Source: Cristatella mucedo (taxonomy: Eukaryota; Bryozoa; Phylactolaemata; Cristatellidae). Taken from it: a stretch of DNA of 64,000 bases. Positions 1 through 10,850 of this stretch are shown here, piece after piece. The notes under the pieces are model-generated. The model saw nothing but the letters and a program-made list of their open reading frames with translations, was not told the origin of the DNA and searched no databases. Where the stretch lies: assembly GCA_009760855.2 (NCBI GenBank), contig WPIO01000193.1:62001-126000 (forward strand). The letters are read 5' to 3'. Made by a program: the position numbers and the translations under genes. Every line of letters starts with the position of its first letter. The first letter of the stretch is position 1.

Positions 1-190
1 TGAGCCGTGACTGTTGAACAAAGGGAGTCAAGATAATCTAAACTCAATGTCACAGAGCCATGAGCTTGTTTGGCCGTTATAATCTTATTTCTGCAGGCAC
101 TGACTTTGGCAATATTTCTAAAGTGAAAGTAGGACGACTTGGCAGTAGAGCAAATGTGCTCATCTAAAAATACATTTTTGAGCATAATGC
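1..190 (-). mobile_element. LINE-A reverse transcriptase C-terminal fragment
   Basis: The minus strand reads DEHICSTAKSSYFHFRNIAK and continues like the post-palm part of the LINE-A RT seen intact at 11.8-12.4 kb. It carries substitutions and stops. The 3' end lies left of the window. Confidence 0.7.
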
Positions 191-359
191 ACCGAGATTA
201 AGGGATGAAGTCAGTGGAGGGATAGAAGCTCAACGGATCTTGAGGGTTAGATCCTCCAACTTTCGGGTGACACTAGGTGTGCCTGTAACTATTAGGCCAA
301 GTGAGCATAGCAAAACAAGTGAGTGCTAGCATACAAGCAGCAGCTGTGTATAGCAATTG

Positions 360-720
360 CTGCAAAGGAAGCACAATCGAATGGTGAGCGGTATCGTGCT
401 CAATAAACAAGAATAAATTGGTTAGGGGTTACATGCATGGGGTCAGCATGCAAGTTTGGTTAGTGGCAGCATGCACAGTATCGGCAGGCATAAGCACATA
501 AAGAACGAATCACAGGGACTCACTAACTAAATGCTGTCTTAAATAGATGAATCTTTAGTTTCTTTCTATATGCCTGATAAGTAAATGTTACATGAAGTAT
601 ATAGAATACCAGACCAAGAGAATACAGGCACGTCCAAGCAAGAAGTAGATACCCTGGTTGATAGTGAGTAACTCCAGGTCAGCCATAAGTAAAACTAAAA
701 TCAAGATGAAATCATTTCTA
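360..720 (-). mobile_element. LINE-A2 3' UTR fragment
   Basis: Minus-strand 3' region of a LINE-A subfamily, closely matched by 8940-9400. Landmarks are the AATGGTGAG, GGTCAGCATGCAA, GGTTAGTGGCAGCATGCA and CACTAAxTAAATGCTGTC blocks, present in every LINE-A 3' UTR in the window. No ORF survives. Confidence 0.65.
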
Positions 721-779
721 GATCACCTAGGGGACATGTTCTACATATTTCCATGAGGCTAAGTGAGCAATGTGACTAC

Positions 780-1425
780 GAAATGTGCGATAAGTGACAA
801 TGCTATGAGTAAAAGCACAGACTTATGGTTTTCTTATTAAGCAGCCTCAAAGTATATGTAGCAGCAGAAAAGTCTTAGCAGCTACCTCTCCAGCTATCAG
901 TGAGCAATAAAAAAACTGCCTACTTCACGAATAGAATCCGTGACTTGAGTCGCAAAATGAAAGCATCTTACCCTGAGAAGTCTTGAGATGTTAGATGGGT
1001 CTGGACCGTTCGATTTGTTTAAAAGCAGGAAGTGCTGGCTTCTTGAGCTCCTGCCAAACAAAATCAGACACATGCCGACCAGCGTCTGTGACACCATGCT
1101 TCCAAGTCGTTTTGGAATCAATATAGGTCTTCAACATTCGGGCCGAAGTCATTTAGCTCTACTAATCCGGGCCCAACGTTTGCTTCCACCCAGGACGAGG
1201 CACAAGCACTAAAAACGCATACTGGCGTCTTTTTATGAAGGTGAAGTAAGCAAGTAGCACCTAGAAGTTAATGGCTGCATCAGAACACGGAATTCTTGGA
1301 GTCTCGGATTTCAGGCAGTACATGGACACTGTCTGACTGTCTAGGCAGCAAATAGATTTCCAGTGAAAATCAAGCCACTTTTTTCAAATGGTTATTACAG
1401 AAATACACGTGAGATCTCTACTCTT
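780..1425. repeat. Repeat C, copy 1
   Basis: Dispersed repeat with relatives at 13960-14700, 29070-29800 and 43180-43555. The last 340 bp matches 43220-43550 especially well. I recognise no protein, TIR or LTR. In three of the four places it follows LINE-A material, which suggests it was spread by segmental duplication. Confidence 0.65.
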
Positions 1426-1535
1426 TCAATTGCATTTCACTTTACAGCAAATGTAAAGCGCCTAGAGAGAGATTAAGTTCTCTAAGGGCGCTTTATCAAG
1501 TGAATTATTATTATTATTATTATTATTATTACTGA
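1425..1535 (+). mobile_element. LINE-A 3' terminus with hairpin and (TTA)n tail
   Basis: Contains AAAGCGCC at 1455-1462 and its complement GGCGCTTT at 1487-1494, an inner AGAGA/TCTCT pairing, then TATCAAGTGAA and a (TTA)n run. This is the full terminal structure of LINE-A, present here without coding sequence. Confidence 0.75.
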
Positions 1536-1539
1536 TGAG

Positions 1540-1700
1540 CTGTCTGTCAAAGAGGTGTGCCGTCAGTTATGGATCACCTCCCCCCCAGCGACGGCAGCCT
1601 TATGCTTCGTTCTTCTAGTATACTTCGTGTTTATGCTACGCGAGACATTCTGGCTGATTCAATTTTTTGTGTTAAGCTTACCAATTTCTGAGTCACATTA
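1540..1700. repeat. 150 bp dispersed repeat
   Basis: Matches 45065-45235 (shared GTCAAAGAG, CGACGGC, CTGGCTGATT and AAGCTTACCAATTTC blocks). In the second place it sits between LINE-B and a LINE-A RT fragment. Function unknown. Confidence 0.5.
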
Positions 1701-1789
1701 TTAGGCCTGCTTGTTTGCTTTATAATTTTTCAATTCGATTAAAGTTTGCAGCCATCGAAGTATGGATATCAACAAAATATGCAACAAGG

Positions 1790-1990
1790 GAGTTTATTGA
1801 ATTTGCCATACTGGATGGCTTCGAGATATCGAAGCACGTGTACAGCTGTATGTCGTCAGCATAGAAGTAAAAACCTAAATTGTGCTTGTTTTAAGCTAAG
1901 TTTTCAACTGAGATAGGATCTGAACCATTTCAATGCAGTGCTAAGGTCCAGGCGTGAGGCTGTCGAAAATAACCTGGCGATCGTTATTAT
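1790..1990 (-). mobile_element. LINE-A RT palm fragment
   Basis: The minus strand reads KHNLGFYFYADDIQLYT, covering RT motif C (YADD). Stops and indels follow on both sides. Confidence 0.7.
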
Positions 1991-1999
1991 CAAATGACG

Positions 2000-2540
2000 C
2001 CGGATAATAATGCAACAACTTTACTTACGTCTGCATTCTCGAAGGCCAAGGTATGGAGTTGGAAATTTGGTGAACGCAATATAGCAATAATATAAAGACA
2101 TCTGCGGCAGCAAAGCACGAAGCATGACGTTTAGTTAGGTACGGCAGAGTGTAGCTATCTGCTCTCAGCCAGTGCTATAGATACTTTGCAGCTTACCTAA
2201 GCCCACTGAGAGTTTGGCCAGTAATTGTATGTACAGGCGCTTTGTACATGCTGCAAGCAGCACAAAGAAGCATTACTGTAGGCACGTTATTACGGTTAAC
2301 GAACGCACGGTCTCTCAAAACAGCTGCGATTGTGACCTACCTCAGACAGCAGCTGCCTATGCAAAGAAGGAAGTGAAATTGAGCTGCCGAGCAATAATTC
2401 CTGTCCCTCGATGACCTCTGACCTACTAGCTACCTACAACACGACCTGGTAATTGCTCGGCAGGGTTCAGGGTACAGGGTTCAGGGAATTGGGGTTCGAC
2501 AAATTACTGTAAGCCACCGAAATCCACCTCAAGCCACTCT
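2000..2540. other. Unassigned interval
   Basis: I see no recognisable gene. A short GGGTTCAGGG-type direct repeat occurs at about 2463-2490. Confidence 0.4.
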
Positions 2541-2569
2541 AATTAGGCTAACCATGACCATACGTATGC

Positions 2570-3140
2570 ATTGCCGAGCTCAAATTTTGTGCTGATACTA
2601 CAGCCAGTATGCTGTACCAGTATACTCCCACTAGCTGCTGTGCTGCAGCTGTCCCGAGCTCAGCTGCAGCCCTTGGCCATACCAGCCCTGGGTCACAGCT
2701 AGAGCAGGTCGCCGAGCACAGACAGAGCTTCCTGGGGGACCACGGCAGCACTGCGACACGTCGGCCTTCGAGCCACTGGTTCCCTCCAGTAGCAGCAGCA
2801 GCAGAGCGGCTGCGTCTGAGCAGCAGGACGAGCCGTGACTAGCTCAAGCCTACAGCAGCACGTCCGTCTTGCAGAGACAGCATTGCAGTGACCCAGTCGC
2901 CCCCTCCTCTGCTCTACCTCGCAGGTTTCCAGACGCTCAGCTCTCTGACTCACTAACTGAATTCCTTCAGGCCGCGCTCCCAGACAGCCAGAGGCAGGTG
3001 CCCCTCTGACGTCACAGACAGGTCGCAGCACTCGACAGGCGTCTTGAAGCTGCTGAAGGCCGGGCAGAAGTGCAGCAACGCTGGCTGCTGCTCCTCTGCT
3101 GTGACGAAGAATGCTGGATCTGTGCATGCAGGCAGCAAAA
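2570..3140 (-). pseudogene. Beta-propeller-like family, copy E (subfamily 2, frameshifted)
   Basis: The minus strand reads CCDLSVTSEGHLPLAV then GLKEF, matching the conserved first blade of intact copies B and C (DVAVTDEGTLL..GLKEC). Farther down it has WLEGRRVAVL and SPRKL, matching WLEDKRVAVL..PPRRL, and near 2600 YSILAVVSAQNLS against YDICSVAVTAKLV. These pieces lie in different frames with stops between, so the copy is dead. An N-terminal stretch (PACTDPAFFV...SSFKTP) is shared with copy F and absent from B and C, which defines a second subfamily. Part of a duplicated block with 6460-7195. Confidence 0.6.
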
Positions 3141-3560
3141 AGAGAGATCTGTGTGCGCAGAGTGTGTGTCTGCTCTCTAGCTAGAATTCACGAATATCTC
3201 CGATTCATTAGAATATTTCCTATGCTTTACATTCAGCGTACATTTGCTATCGACTGCTACCACGAGCTGCACTGCCATACTCCGATAGGTTAGAGTACAA
3301 TGTGTCAATCACATTTTAGTTGTTGTTAACAGGATAAACGTGTATGGATATATACGGCAAATCAAGTCATTTTCATACCGTCTTTACATATTTGCTGTTA
3401 ATAAAATAAAATGAGGTTTATAAAATAAAATGCCTTTTTCATTACTTCCATGTACATTAGGCAACATGCATTTCCGAATTTTCAGCTTTTCATACCTGGC
3501 CTCTAACTTCCCTCCCTCACCTGTTCATGCCAAGCTAAATCTCAGCGGCTGCAAAATGGC
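2570..3560. repeat. Duplicated block E (pairs with 6460-7195)
   Basis: From about 2940 to 3540 the sequence matches 6600-7190 nearly continuously, covering pseudogene E's 5' half and about 400 bp of non-coding flank. This is a segmental copy, not only gene homology. Confidence 0.75.
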
Positions 3561-3795
3561 GAGCAAAAAGGTAGGCTGCACAGCCTATTCATAGTCTTGT
3601 CACTGATTCACGAGGTGATGCATCACTAGACCAGAGTGTTCTCTACTTGCACAGTTATGGAGAATTACCTAGGAGCCTGTACAGTGTTTTAAAGAACTCA
3701 AATTTAATACCCTAAAGCTATTGGTGCATACTTATTTCTTATTATGAATTGGAAAGAGAGAAGTAAGGTTGAATCTGGAGACAGAGGAAAAACCA
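3560..3795. other. Unassigned interval
   Basis: No feature recognised between the duplicated block and the LINE-A fragment. Confidence 0.4.
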
Positions 3796-3799
3796 ATAA

Positions 3800-3975
3800 G
3801 TAATTAAGCCATAGCCATGACCGAATTTTTACCAATGTTATGTATCAGAAAGTAGGCAGACTTGATTGCAGAGCCGATGTGGTCGTCCAACGAGAGGTCA
3901 CTTTGGTATATGACACCTAGATTTCGAGCTGATTCAACAGGAGATATGCAGGCAGAGCTGACTTCACTGGGCCGC
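3800..3975 (-). mobile_element. LINE-A RT fragment
   Basis: The minus strand reads ISPVESARNLGVIYQSDLSL then DDHIGSAIKSAYFLIHNIGK, the LINE-A segment after RT motif D. Truncated on both sides. Confidence 0.8.
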
Positions 3976-3979
3976 AGAG

Positions 3980-4440
3980 CCCCTGCAGCAACAGCACGAG
4001 TCATCAGAACCAGGAGCACGAGCACAGGGCTTCAGAGGCAGCAGCCCGCAGGTACACATGTAAGGCCCGGGTAACAACCAAAATTCTTTGCAACGGTTTA
4101 TAATACTCTGGCATGTTACAACGACTTACTAAAGAAGAACATGGCAAAAACACATAAAACGGCGATTTGAGAAATACTTGGAAACCGCCAACTGCTGACA
4201 ATACGTAAAAAAACATTAACAAACGATTTAAGCAAATAAAAACTGCAACAGCAAATAGACAGCTAAAAACTACATGCAAAGAGCTCTCCCCTACTGTAAA
4301 GGCAAAACAACTGTTCATGCCCAGTGCTTCGGCTAAGCATCTCGACCTTGAATTTATTTTCAAGCTTGAGTCAATGCTAGGATAAAAGTGCACAACTGAA
4401 AAAATATAGGCCTGCACAGACAGGGATAGGTAGCTCTGCA
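3980..4440. other. Unassigned interval
   Basis: A 145-codon minus-strand frame spans 4004-4441. It has no recognisable domain and overlaps RT antisense at one end, so I do not call it a gene. Confidence 0.35.
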
Positions 4441-5535
4441 ATATGGGGTACCTCAGGGCTCCGCGCTAGGTCCGGTTCTTTTCACGCTTTATACTCTCCC
4501 TCTTACTGATGTGATTGACAAGCACAATCTAGGCTTTCACTTCTATGCAAATGATACTCAGTTGTAAATTTGCTTTGATCCTGCCCAACTTTCGAGCACC
4601 TCGAATTCTCTCAACTCACTTGCTGCATGTATTGATGACATCTGCATATGGATGGCAGCAAATTTTCTAAAATTAAACGATGATAAACCTATCTTATTAG
4701 TTATAGGCAAACCCAGTGTGATCCAGAAATTGGAAAGGCTGAAACTCAAAATTGGCTCTGCCAGCATATCTCCAGTTGAATCAGCTCGAAATCTAGGTGT
4801 TGTGTTCCAAAGTGACCTCTTGTTACACGACCACATCAGCTCCACAGTCAAGTCTGCCTACTTTCAGATACACAGCATTGCTAAAAATCAGGCTTGCAAA
4901 GATAAGGATACCATGTCACCGTTGGTCCATGCATTTGTGACTTCCCGTCTTGACTTCTGTAACTCACTGCTTGCTGGCCTACCGGCATGTGCAATCAGGC
5001 GTGTACAGCTGGTGCAAAAGTCTACAGCTAGGCTAGTCTGTCGCGAGCATTGCTGTTGCGGCATCGCACCATCTCTTGCTGGCCTGCAATGGCTCCCAGT
5101 CAAGCAATGCATCAACTTCGAGCTTACTTATACCTTGTGCAATCCTCAAATTTTTTGGAGACCATGCATACAGTTCGTATGCTCCCAAAGCCTGGAACTG
5201 ACATCCGATTTGTGTCACAAAATCCCCTGACTTGACCACATTTAAAAAGAAATTAAAAATCGCAGCTATTTATTCCAGCAATTAGTAGGTCCCAGCGTTT
5301 TGACTTTTATGTGTTTACGCGTGCTGACACTGGGCATGCTGCCACTTACCTCACTTGCATGCTGACCCTGTGCCGTAACCCCTAACCACGTTATTCTTGT
5401 TGCTTTTTTGAGCATGCTACCGCTAACCATTCGACCGTATTTCTCTTGCAGCATATGTAAAGCGCCTTGAAAGAGATTGAGTTCTCTGAGGGCGCTTCAT
5501 CAAGTGTGTTATTGTTATTATTACTATTATTACGG
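4441..5535 (+). mobile_element. LINE-A 3' half: RT palm to 3' terminus
   Basis: Begins inside RT motif B ([13 protein letters not shown]), passes motif C with a change (YANDTQL for YADD), then a long open stretch at 4652-5230 carrying LKLNDDK, ISPVESARNLGVVFQSD, TSRLDFCNSLLAGLPACAI and LQWLPVKQ. The 3' UTR runs from about 5250 and ends with the hairpin (AAAGCGCC near 5459) and a degenerate TTA tail. There are in-frame stops at 4564 and after the ORF. 5'-truncated and inactive. Confidence 0.85.
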
Positions 5536-6110
5536 TTTTCACTCACTTTTAGGTCGATCCATGCTTTGGCTCAAGCGTAACTGTGAGATCTCCTTCCTGC
5601 CAAGCTAAACATCATGCCACTTGCTTTTCGGATTCTAATCGTATACCTCTTACGAACGTACACCTCTTACGAACCTTGGATCCTCTGAATAAAATAAATA
5701 AATACTAGCTGATTTAACAGTCTTGTTTTGCATAGCGACAGAAGAGCCTTTACGGCTATCACCACAGCTTGCAGTGGCGATTAAGGATTGCCCACTGCAG
5801 GATTTAAGCCCACGACCTCGGGGCCGAGGTCATGAAAAGCAACCGCCTTAACTAGTGAGCTATTACGGCTCACCTGGAGACCGTTTCGGTTTTAGTTCAT
5901 ATGCTCCCGAAGCTAATGACTTACTTCCAGCTTTCATGACAGCTTGACCACAATTGAGCAGAAACTAAAGACCGAATCTATTTAAGGCGGCATTTAGTGG
6001 GTCCATGTAAAACGTCCTTTGTGTGCTTATGCATATATACATTATGCATTGAAAAAGATTTGCGTTCTCTGACGGCGCTATAACATGTTTTTTTATTAAT
6101 ATTATTATTA
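5536..6110 (+). mobile_element. LINE-A C-terminus and 3' UTR, split by a SINE
   Basis: LINE-A RT C-terminal coding remnants (CTCACTTTTAGGTC..CGGATTCTAAT) run to about 5687 and resume at 5875 with GGAGACCG. In intact LINE-A these are contiguous (CCTTTGGAGACCG). The 3' UTR ends near 6110 with GGCGCTATAAC and a TTA-rich tail. Confidence 0.75.
5688..5874 (-). mobile_element. tRNA-derived SINE (SINE-1)
   Basis: Reverse copy of the element seen at 31744-31925 and 48005-48188. The minus strand has GAGCCGTAATAGCTCACTAG (box A region), a degenerate box B GGCTTAAATCC, then CGCCACTGCAAGC, GTGATAGCCG and AGGCTCTTCTG, and an AT-rich 3' end. It lies inside LINE-A and is therefore younger than it. Confidence 0.75.
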
Positions 6111-6184
6111 TGAAGCATTTTTTTATTATGAAGATGTATCAATGATTTTTTTATTATGAATTATAATGAAGCATCGCACTGCAC

Positions 6185-6345
6185 CGAGCCTGCTTTAACT
6201 TTGAAATGCACTAAAAAGCATCGTTGCGTTGGCCGATTCTGCACCACAGCAGCTTAACTGTAGTCCGGCTCACTTGAGCTTCACTAAGCCCATGCAATCT
6301 TTGCCTCAGTCAGTTGTGAAGAGCAACAGAGGGTCTTCACGGCCC
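6185..6345. repeat. 110 bp dispersed repeat
   Basis: Shares AAAAGCATCGTTG.GTTGGCCGATTC and the following ~80 bp with 36890-37000. Nature unknown. Confidence 0.55.
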
Positions 6346-6454
6346 ACATAATGCATCCTAACTCGGTTTAAATTTACCTAGTCTGCTCAAACCTAGAGGG
6401 GACCCTGTATAAGCATCAAATTCTCGATGTAGAATGAGCCAGTGCCTGAGCAAG

Positions 6455-6750
6455 GAACGGTCAGCTAGCTGATTGGTTGCTAGCAGTCTGGTATTTCGTG
6501 ACGTTACCTGGCAGCGTCTGCTCGGACATAACGTCGACCGAACGCTGGCAGCACCTCAGTGCCACATGCTGCTGCAGCTGACTACAGCTGATCGTGCTGT
6601 ATTCCTTCAGGCCGTGCCACCCTGCAGCCAGCAGCAGATGCCCCTCTAACGTCACAGACAGGTCCCAGCACTGGTCAGGTGTCTGGAAGCTGCTGGAGGC
6701 CGGGCCGAAGCTCAGCAGCTCTGGCTGCTGCTCTGCTACAACGAAGAATG
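6455..6750 (-). pseudogene. Beta-propeller-like family, copy F (subfamily 2 fragment)
   Basis: The minus strand reads PACTEPAFFVVAEQQPELL, then CWDLSVTLEGHLLLAA and WHGLKEYSTISCSQLQQH. This matches copy E and, more distantly, blade 1 of copies B and C (DVAVTDEGTLLLAALEDGLKECDTSGKQ). Homology stops after about 35 residues of blade 1 and no later blades follow to the left, so it is truncated. The upstream half is open in the same frame in both E and F, which supports an ancestral coding N-terminus. Confidence 0.55.
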
Positions 6751-7195
6751 CCGGTTCTGTGCATGCAGGCAGCGACAGAGAGCTGTCTGTGCAGAGTGTT
6801 TGTCTGCTGTCTAGCTAGAATGCACGAATATCTCCTATTCATTAGAATATTTCCTATGCGATACATCCAACATACATTTGCTATCGGCTTCAAGCACGAG
6901 CTACATTGCCACACTCTGGTAGGTTAGGGAACAATTGAGCATGAAGATGTTCCAATCACATTTCAGTTGCTGTTAAAATAAGAAAAAGGTTGACGGATAT
7001 ACGGCTCATCAAGTCGTTTGCATACCCGTCTTTACATATTTGCTGTTAATTTCATAAAATGAAGTTCATATATTAAAATGGGTTTTCATTGCTTGCCTGT
7101 ACATTAGGCAGCATGCATGGCTGTACTTTCAGCTTGTCATACGTGGCCCCTATCTTCCCTCCCTCACTCGCTCATGCCAAGCTAAATCTCGCCTA
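6460..7195. repeat. Duplicated block F (pairs with 2570-3560)
   Basis: Non-coding flank includes the shared CGAATATCTCC.ATTCATTAG and GCCAAGCTAAATCTC segments. The match ends near 7195. Confidence 0.75.
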
Positions 7196-7199
7196 TCAA

Positions 7200-8105
7200 G
7201 GTATCGTGACGTCCAAGAATGGTCGAATAGTCTAATGATTCGAATGCTACTGACATGTCTAGCAGAACCGTGGGTGTGACGATCAAGCCGTCAATCAAAC
7301 GGAGGAGAGCTTGAACACTGGCAGCAAGGAAACCCTATACCCTATTTAAAAGAATAAACCATAGTGCAGACAGATCATGATACTGCAAATGTGACAGTTA
7401 TCGATAAAAAATGCAATTACACCATTTTCGAATTAACCAATAACTTTTCAAGTCGAATTGAGAGTAGTCATAAAATATATTCAGCGATATTTCCCGGCTG
7501 AATGTACTTTCTATTTTTTGGAAATTATGCTTCAGCTTTTAGCAAGGGGTATACAGGCAGTACTGACAAATAAGAAATTGTTGGCTCACAACGTGCTGCT
7601 GCAATGAGACCAGTGCTGCCAGCCGTGGCCTTAACAAGGTACTTCGCAAGACCCATCCATGATACACCGACTTATTAGTTATTGGCACTAGCAATCCTGC
7701 CATCCTCCTATGTTAACTCTAGGCTCTCTACCAAGCCAAAGACATCTCTTACCTACATCGTGGAGATCACCAAAGTGCACGTCAGTGGATTCTCATCTTC
7801 CGTGCATTCATTATAATTGACGGTGCAGCTAAATGAAACTAGGCAGATTTCATTGAAGTACGAATGCAGTAAATCCAGCAAAGGGTATCCTAGAAATGGC
7901 TGCATTGTCAATAATGGGAGGCAAAGCAACCACGTAATCCTGGCAGCATTACCTACAGCCGTGCAGGCTAGCAAACTAGTCGCTAGGAATCTGAAAGCTG
8001 TAGGGCTGGCAAGTTGCGTTCAAAAATGTAAACTCACCTGCAACGTTACTACCACCGGCATCACCCTTATAGGAGCTAGCTTCGGCTAGGATTCGGTCAA
8101 GCCAG
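7200..8105. other. Unassigned interval
   Basis: A 90-codon plus-strand frame (7817-8089) has no recognisable domain, and I see no splice-site or homology support. Otherwise nothing recognised. Confidence 0.35.
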
Positions 8106-8107
8106 TC

Positions 8108-8370
8108 TATAACAATAATAATAATAATGCACTTGATCAAGCGCCCTCAAAGAACTCATTCTCTTTCTAGGCACTTTGCATTTGCTGCAAAGGCGAACGC
8201 GACTGAATGGTGAGTAATATAACGCTAGATAAACAACATGAAGAACATGGTTTCATTCATGGTCATTCTTTGGCTCCAGCCGCTCTCTCAGATATACTCC
8301 CCCCAGTAGGCCAAGCATCGTACCACCAGCTTTTTGGAATCCAAAAGTCTACAAATACCACTAGGGCATG
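8108..8370. mobile_element. LINE-A insertion with inverted 5' part
   Basis: 8108-8255 is the LINE-A 3' end on the minus strand: (AAT)n, GCACTTGATCAAGCGCCCTC, AGGCACTTTGCATTTGCTGC. 8260-8365 is LINE-A RT C-terminal coding on the plus strand (TTTGGCTCCAGCC, CATCGTACCACC). The two parts abut head to head, the form produced by twin priming. Confidence 0.65.
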
Positions 8371-8374
8371 ATAA

Positions 8375-8885
8375 ATAGCTGAGACTATTAGCATGCAATT
8401 GCCTGATATACTGCATATCTGCGATAAGACTAGCCTAACACTTGCTTAGAACAATAAGAAACGTCCACACACATTACAAATGCTGGGGAAAAGAATGCCA
8501 AAATATCGACGACAAAATGCACGGTTTCAGTATGCACAGCGACGTAAATGACACTGCACACGGAAACAGCAAATACTGTGAGGAATTCGTAGCTCGTAGA
8601 CTGCTTTTGAAATGTAAAATCAGACGATGTCATAGTGTCAGTCCTTAATCTTTACTCTGATTTTGGGTTCATGGGAATTGCTGGCGAGGTCGATACAAGA
8701 TGTGATTTAGATTTGAAGAAGAGTCAAAAGAACAGAGCAAAAGTAGGAGCTGTTGCTTAATATGTATGCTGCATACCCTGTAGCACACAAATAGCAGCAT
8801 GGATACTGCCGGAAGATGCTGTACCACAGAGCTCCTGAGGGTTAGGAAGTTACATGTGGTGCCTAATAATAATTATATTAATAAC
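8375..8885. other. Unassigned interval
   Basis: No supported feature. Two overlapping ~67-codon frames on opposite strands near 8430-8650 have no recognisable motif. Confidence 0.35.
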
Positions 8886-8889
8886 TATA

Positions 8890-9840
8890 ATATTAATACA
8901 ATATTTGAGAAAGTCCACTGAGAGATCTTAATGTCTTTATAATCACTTTAGAAGTGCTGCAAAAGAAGCACGATCGAATGGTTAGTGGTAGCATGCTCAA
9001 TAAACAAGAATAACTTGGTTGGGGGTGAACTGCATAGGGTAAGCATGCAAGTTTGGTTAGTGGCAGCATGCACAGTATCAGCAGGCATAAGCACATAAAG
9101 GACAAATCACAGGGACTCACTAACTAAATGCTGTCCTACATAGATGCGTTTTTAGTTTCTTTTTATATGCCTGACAAGTAAATATTACATGCAGTGCATA
9201 GAATACCTGACCAAGAGAATAAAGGCACTTCCGTATATAATCCATATATATAAATATATGTATATATATATATAATTCCGTATAAATAATTGTATATATA
9301 ATTCCGTATATAATTATATACTTCCAAGCAAGAATAGATACCCTGCTTGATAGTGAGCCACTCCAGATCAGCCATAAGTACAACTTAGCGCTTCCTACAT
9401 TCAAAACAAATAGGCCTGGCTGTACAGTTTTGACGAAACTGAAATCGTTTATTTATGAATCTCTAGGGCTACAGGCCCGGCAGACCTGTGAGTAGGGATC
9501 TAAATATGTCAAGACTACATTTTACCAAAGGAAGAGATCACCATGGCCTTGAAATTTTTGACTCAGCAAGATTCATTTTTGCAATTGTAAGCACACAAAA
9601 GTCAAAATAGCACCAGATGCAAGCGTCTTACTGCACAGGCACAGAGGCCTGAAACCAGTGAGTTATAGAAGCATAAATGTGATTTAAAATTGCCTGGATC
9701 AGCTTTCTTGAAGGCCAGAATTTAACCAGATGAAGTGGCTGAAAGTGGAAAGACTAGAATGTAAAGACGATGAGGCCATCTGGTAAAGGTCGTTGGGGAA
9801 GAAGATATTCAGATTCCAAGCTGATAACCCGGGGGGGGGG
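8890..9840 (-). mobile_element. LINE-A2 copy: 3' UTR to RT remnant
   Basis: 3' UTR at 8940-9400 (same subfamily as 360-720) followed rightwards by RT remnants. The minus strand near 9690-9830 reads MASSSLHSSLSTFSHF, which aligns with the DDHISSTVKSAYFQL segment. A TA-rich expansion at about 9235-9320 interrupts the 3' UTR. Highly degraded. Confidence 0.55.
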
Positions 9841-10027
9841 ATGCCCAGGGGAAAATGTCCTAGGGTCATCCAGGGGAAATGTCCTGCAACCATTTAGTGT
9901 GGGGTGACATGGCAAACGAGAAGCTACAGGCTGGCTATCCAGCAATGGTAAAAGGCGCCGCAGGCACTCGATTGATGTGGGGGGATTGTTTGCTCACAAT
10001 AAAAGTACGCTAATAAAAGGATGTTCT

Positions 10028-10044
10028 TGAGAGATAGAGAGAGG

Positions 10045-10128
<84 letters not shown>

Positions 10129-10129
10129 A
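10028..10129. repeat. (GA)n microsatellite with G run
   Basis: About 90 bp of GA dinucleotides with a few GATA variants, ending in a run of G. Confidence 0.97.
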
Positions 10130-10139
10130 GACTGACACA

Positions 10140-10850
10140 CAGAGAAGAGTGCCTTTAATCTCACGAAAGCTTGACAGTGCAGACTCACAGCTCAGGGCTC
10201 ACTGCGAACTAACAGGTGGCTGACAGCCCTACTTTGCCCCAACAGCATTTCAAGTGCATTCAGCTGCAGAACCCTGAAAGTTAGAAAGTCCCAAAAGACA
10301 CGTTCCGAGAAAAGATTCTAGAGAAGCAGTTTCAACACAGCTTTTACAAGTCGAAATGCCAAGCAGGGTGTTGCCGGTTTCCGTTCCTGAGCTGCAGCAG
10401 CTGCAACTGTTCCTGCAGCTTCTGCTGCAGCATCTACTCCTGCGTCTAAGTCTTCGAGCAGCGTCGCTGAAGGTAATGCATCGTCAGCAAGCTTAGAGTT
10501 CACTTTTTGTCCAGTTGTACAGGGAAAGTGGCTTCCTTCCAGCTGTCAGTTCAGATATCTCTATCGGTCGTCGTCGTCAGCTGGTAAATGTTGAAGTCGT
10601 AGCGCCTCTCATCCTAAGCCCATATTGGCGAGCAGTTTCAAGCTTCAGATTTCCAAATGAGCCAAGTCACCTTGAGCATCGGGACGCTGCTGCTTGCCGA
10701 AGAAATGCCTGGATGGAGAGCCTTGACAGTCGGGTGAAAGTTTCACTAAAGAGAACTTTGTGCAGAATGCCACCGTCGCTATTTAAAAAGGAGCAAAACA
10801 CGCACCCATCTTTTGCAGCATTCTCAAGATCGCTGTGATTTGTCGTTTGC
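10140..10850. other. Unassigned interval with short open frames
   Basis: The minus strand holds two short frames, 10885-10667 (with KDGCVFCSFLNSDGG) and 10503-10318 (Ala-rich, with LEDLDAGVDAAAEAAG). They could be exon remnants of an unrelated gene. I do not recognise the product, and stops separate them. Confidence 0.3.

Noticed and set aside
3000-3020. TGACGTCA as a cAMP-response-type promoter site
   Set aside because: It is part of the antisense of the conserved CCDLSVTSEG coding stretch of pseudogene E, and copy F has lost it.
4004-4441. 145-codon minus-strand frame
   Set aside because: Hydrophobic composition but no family, partly antisense to a LINE-A RT fragment, and no other copy.
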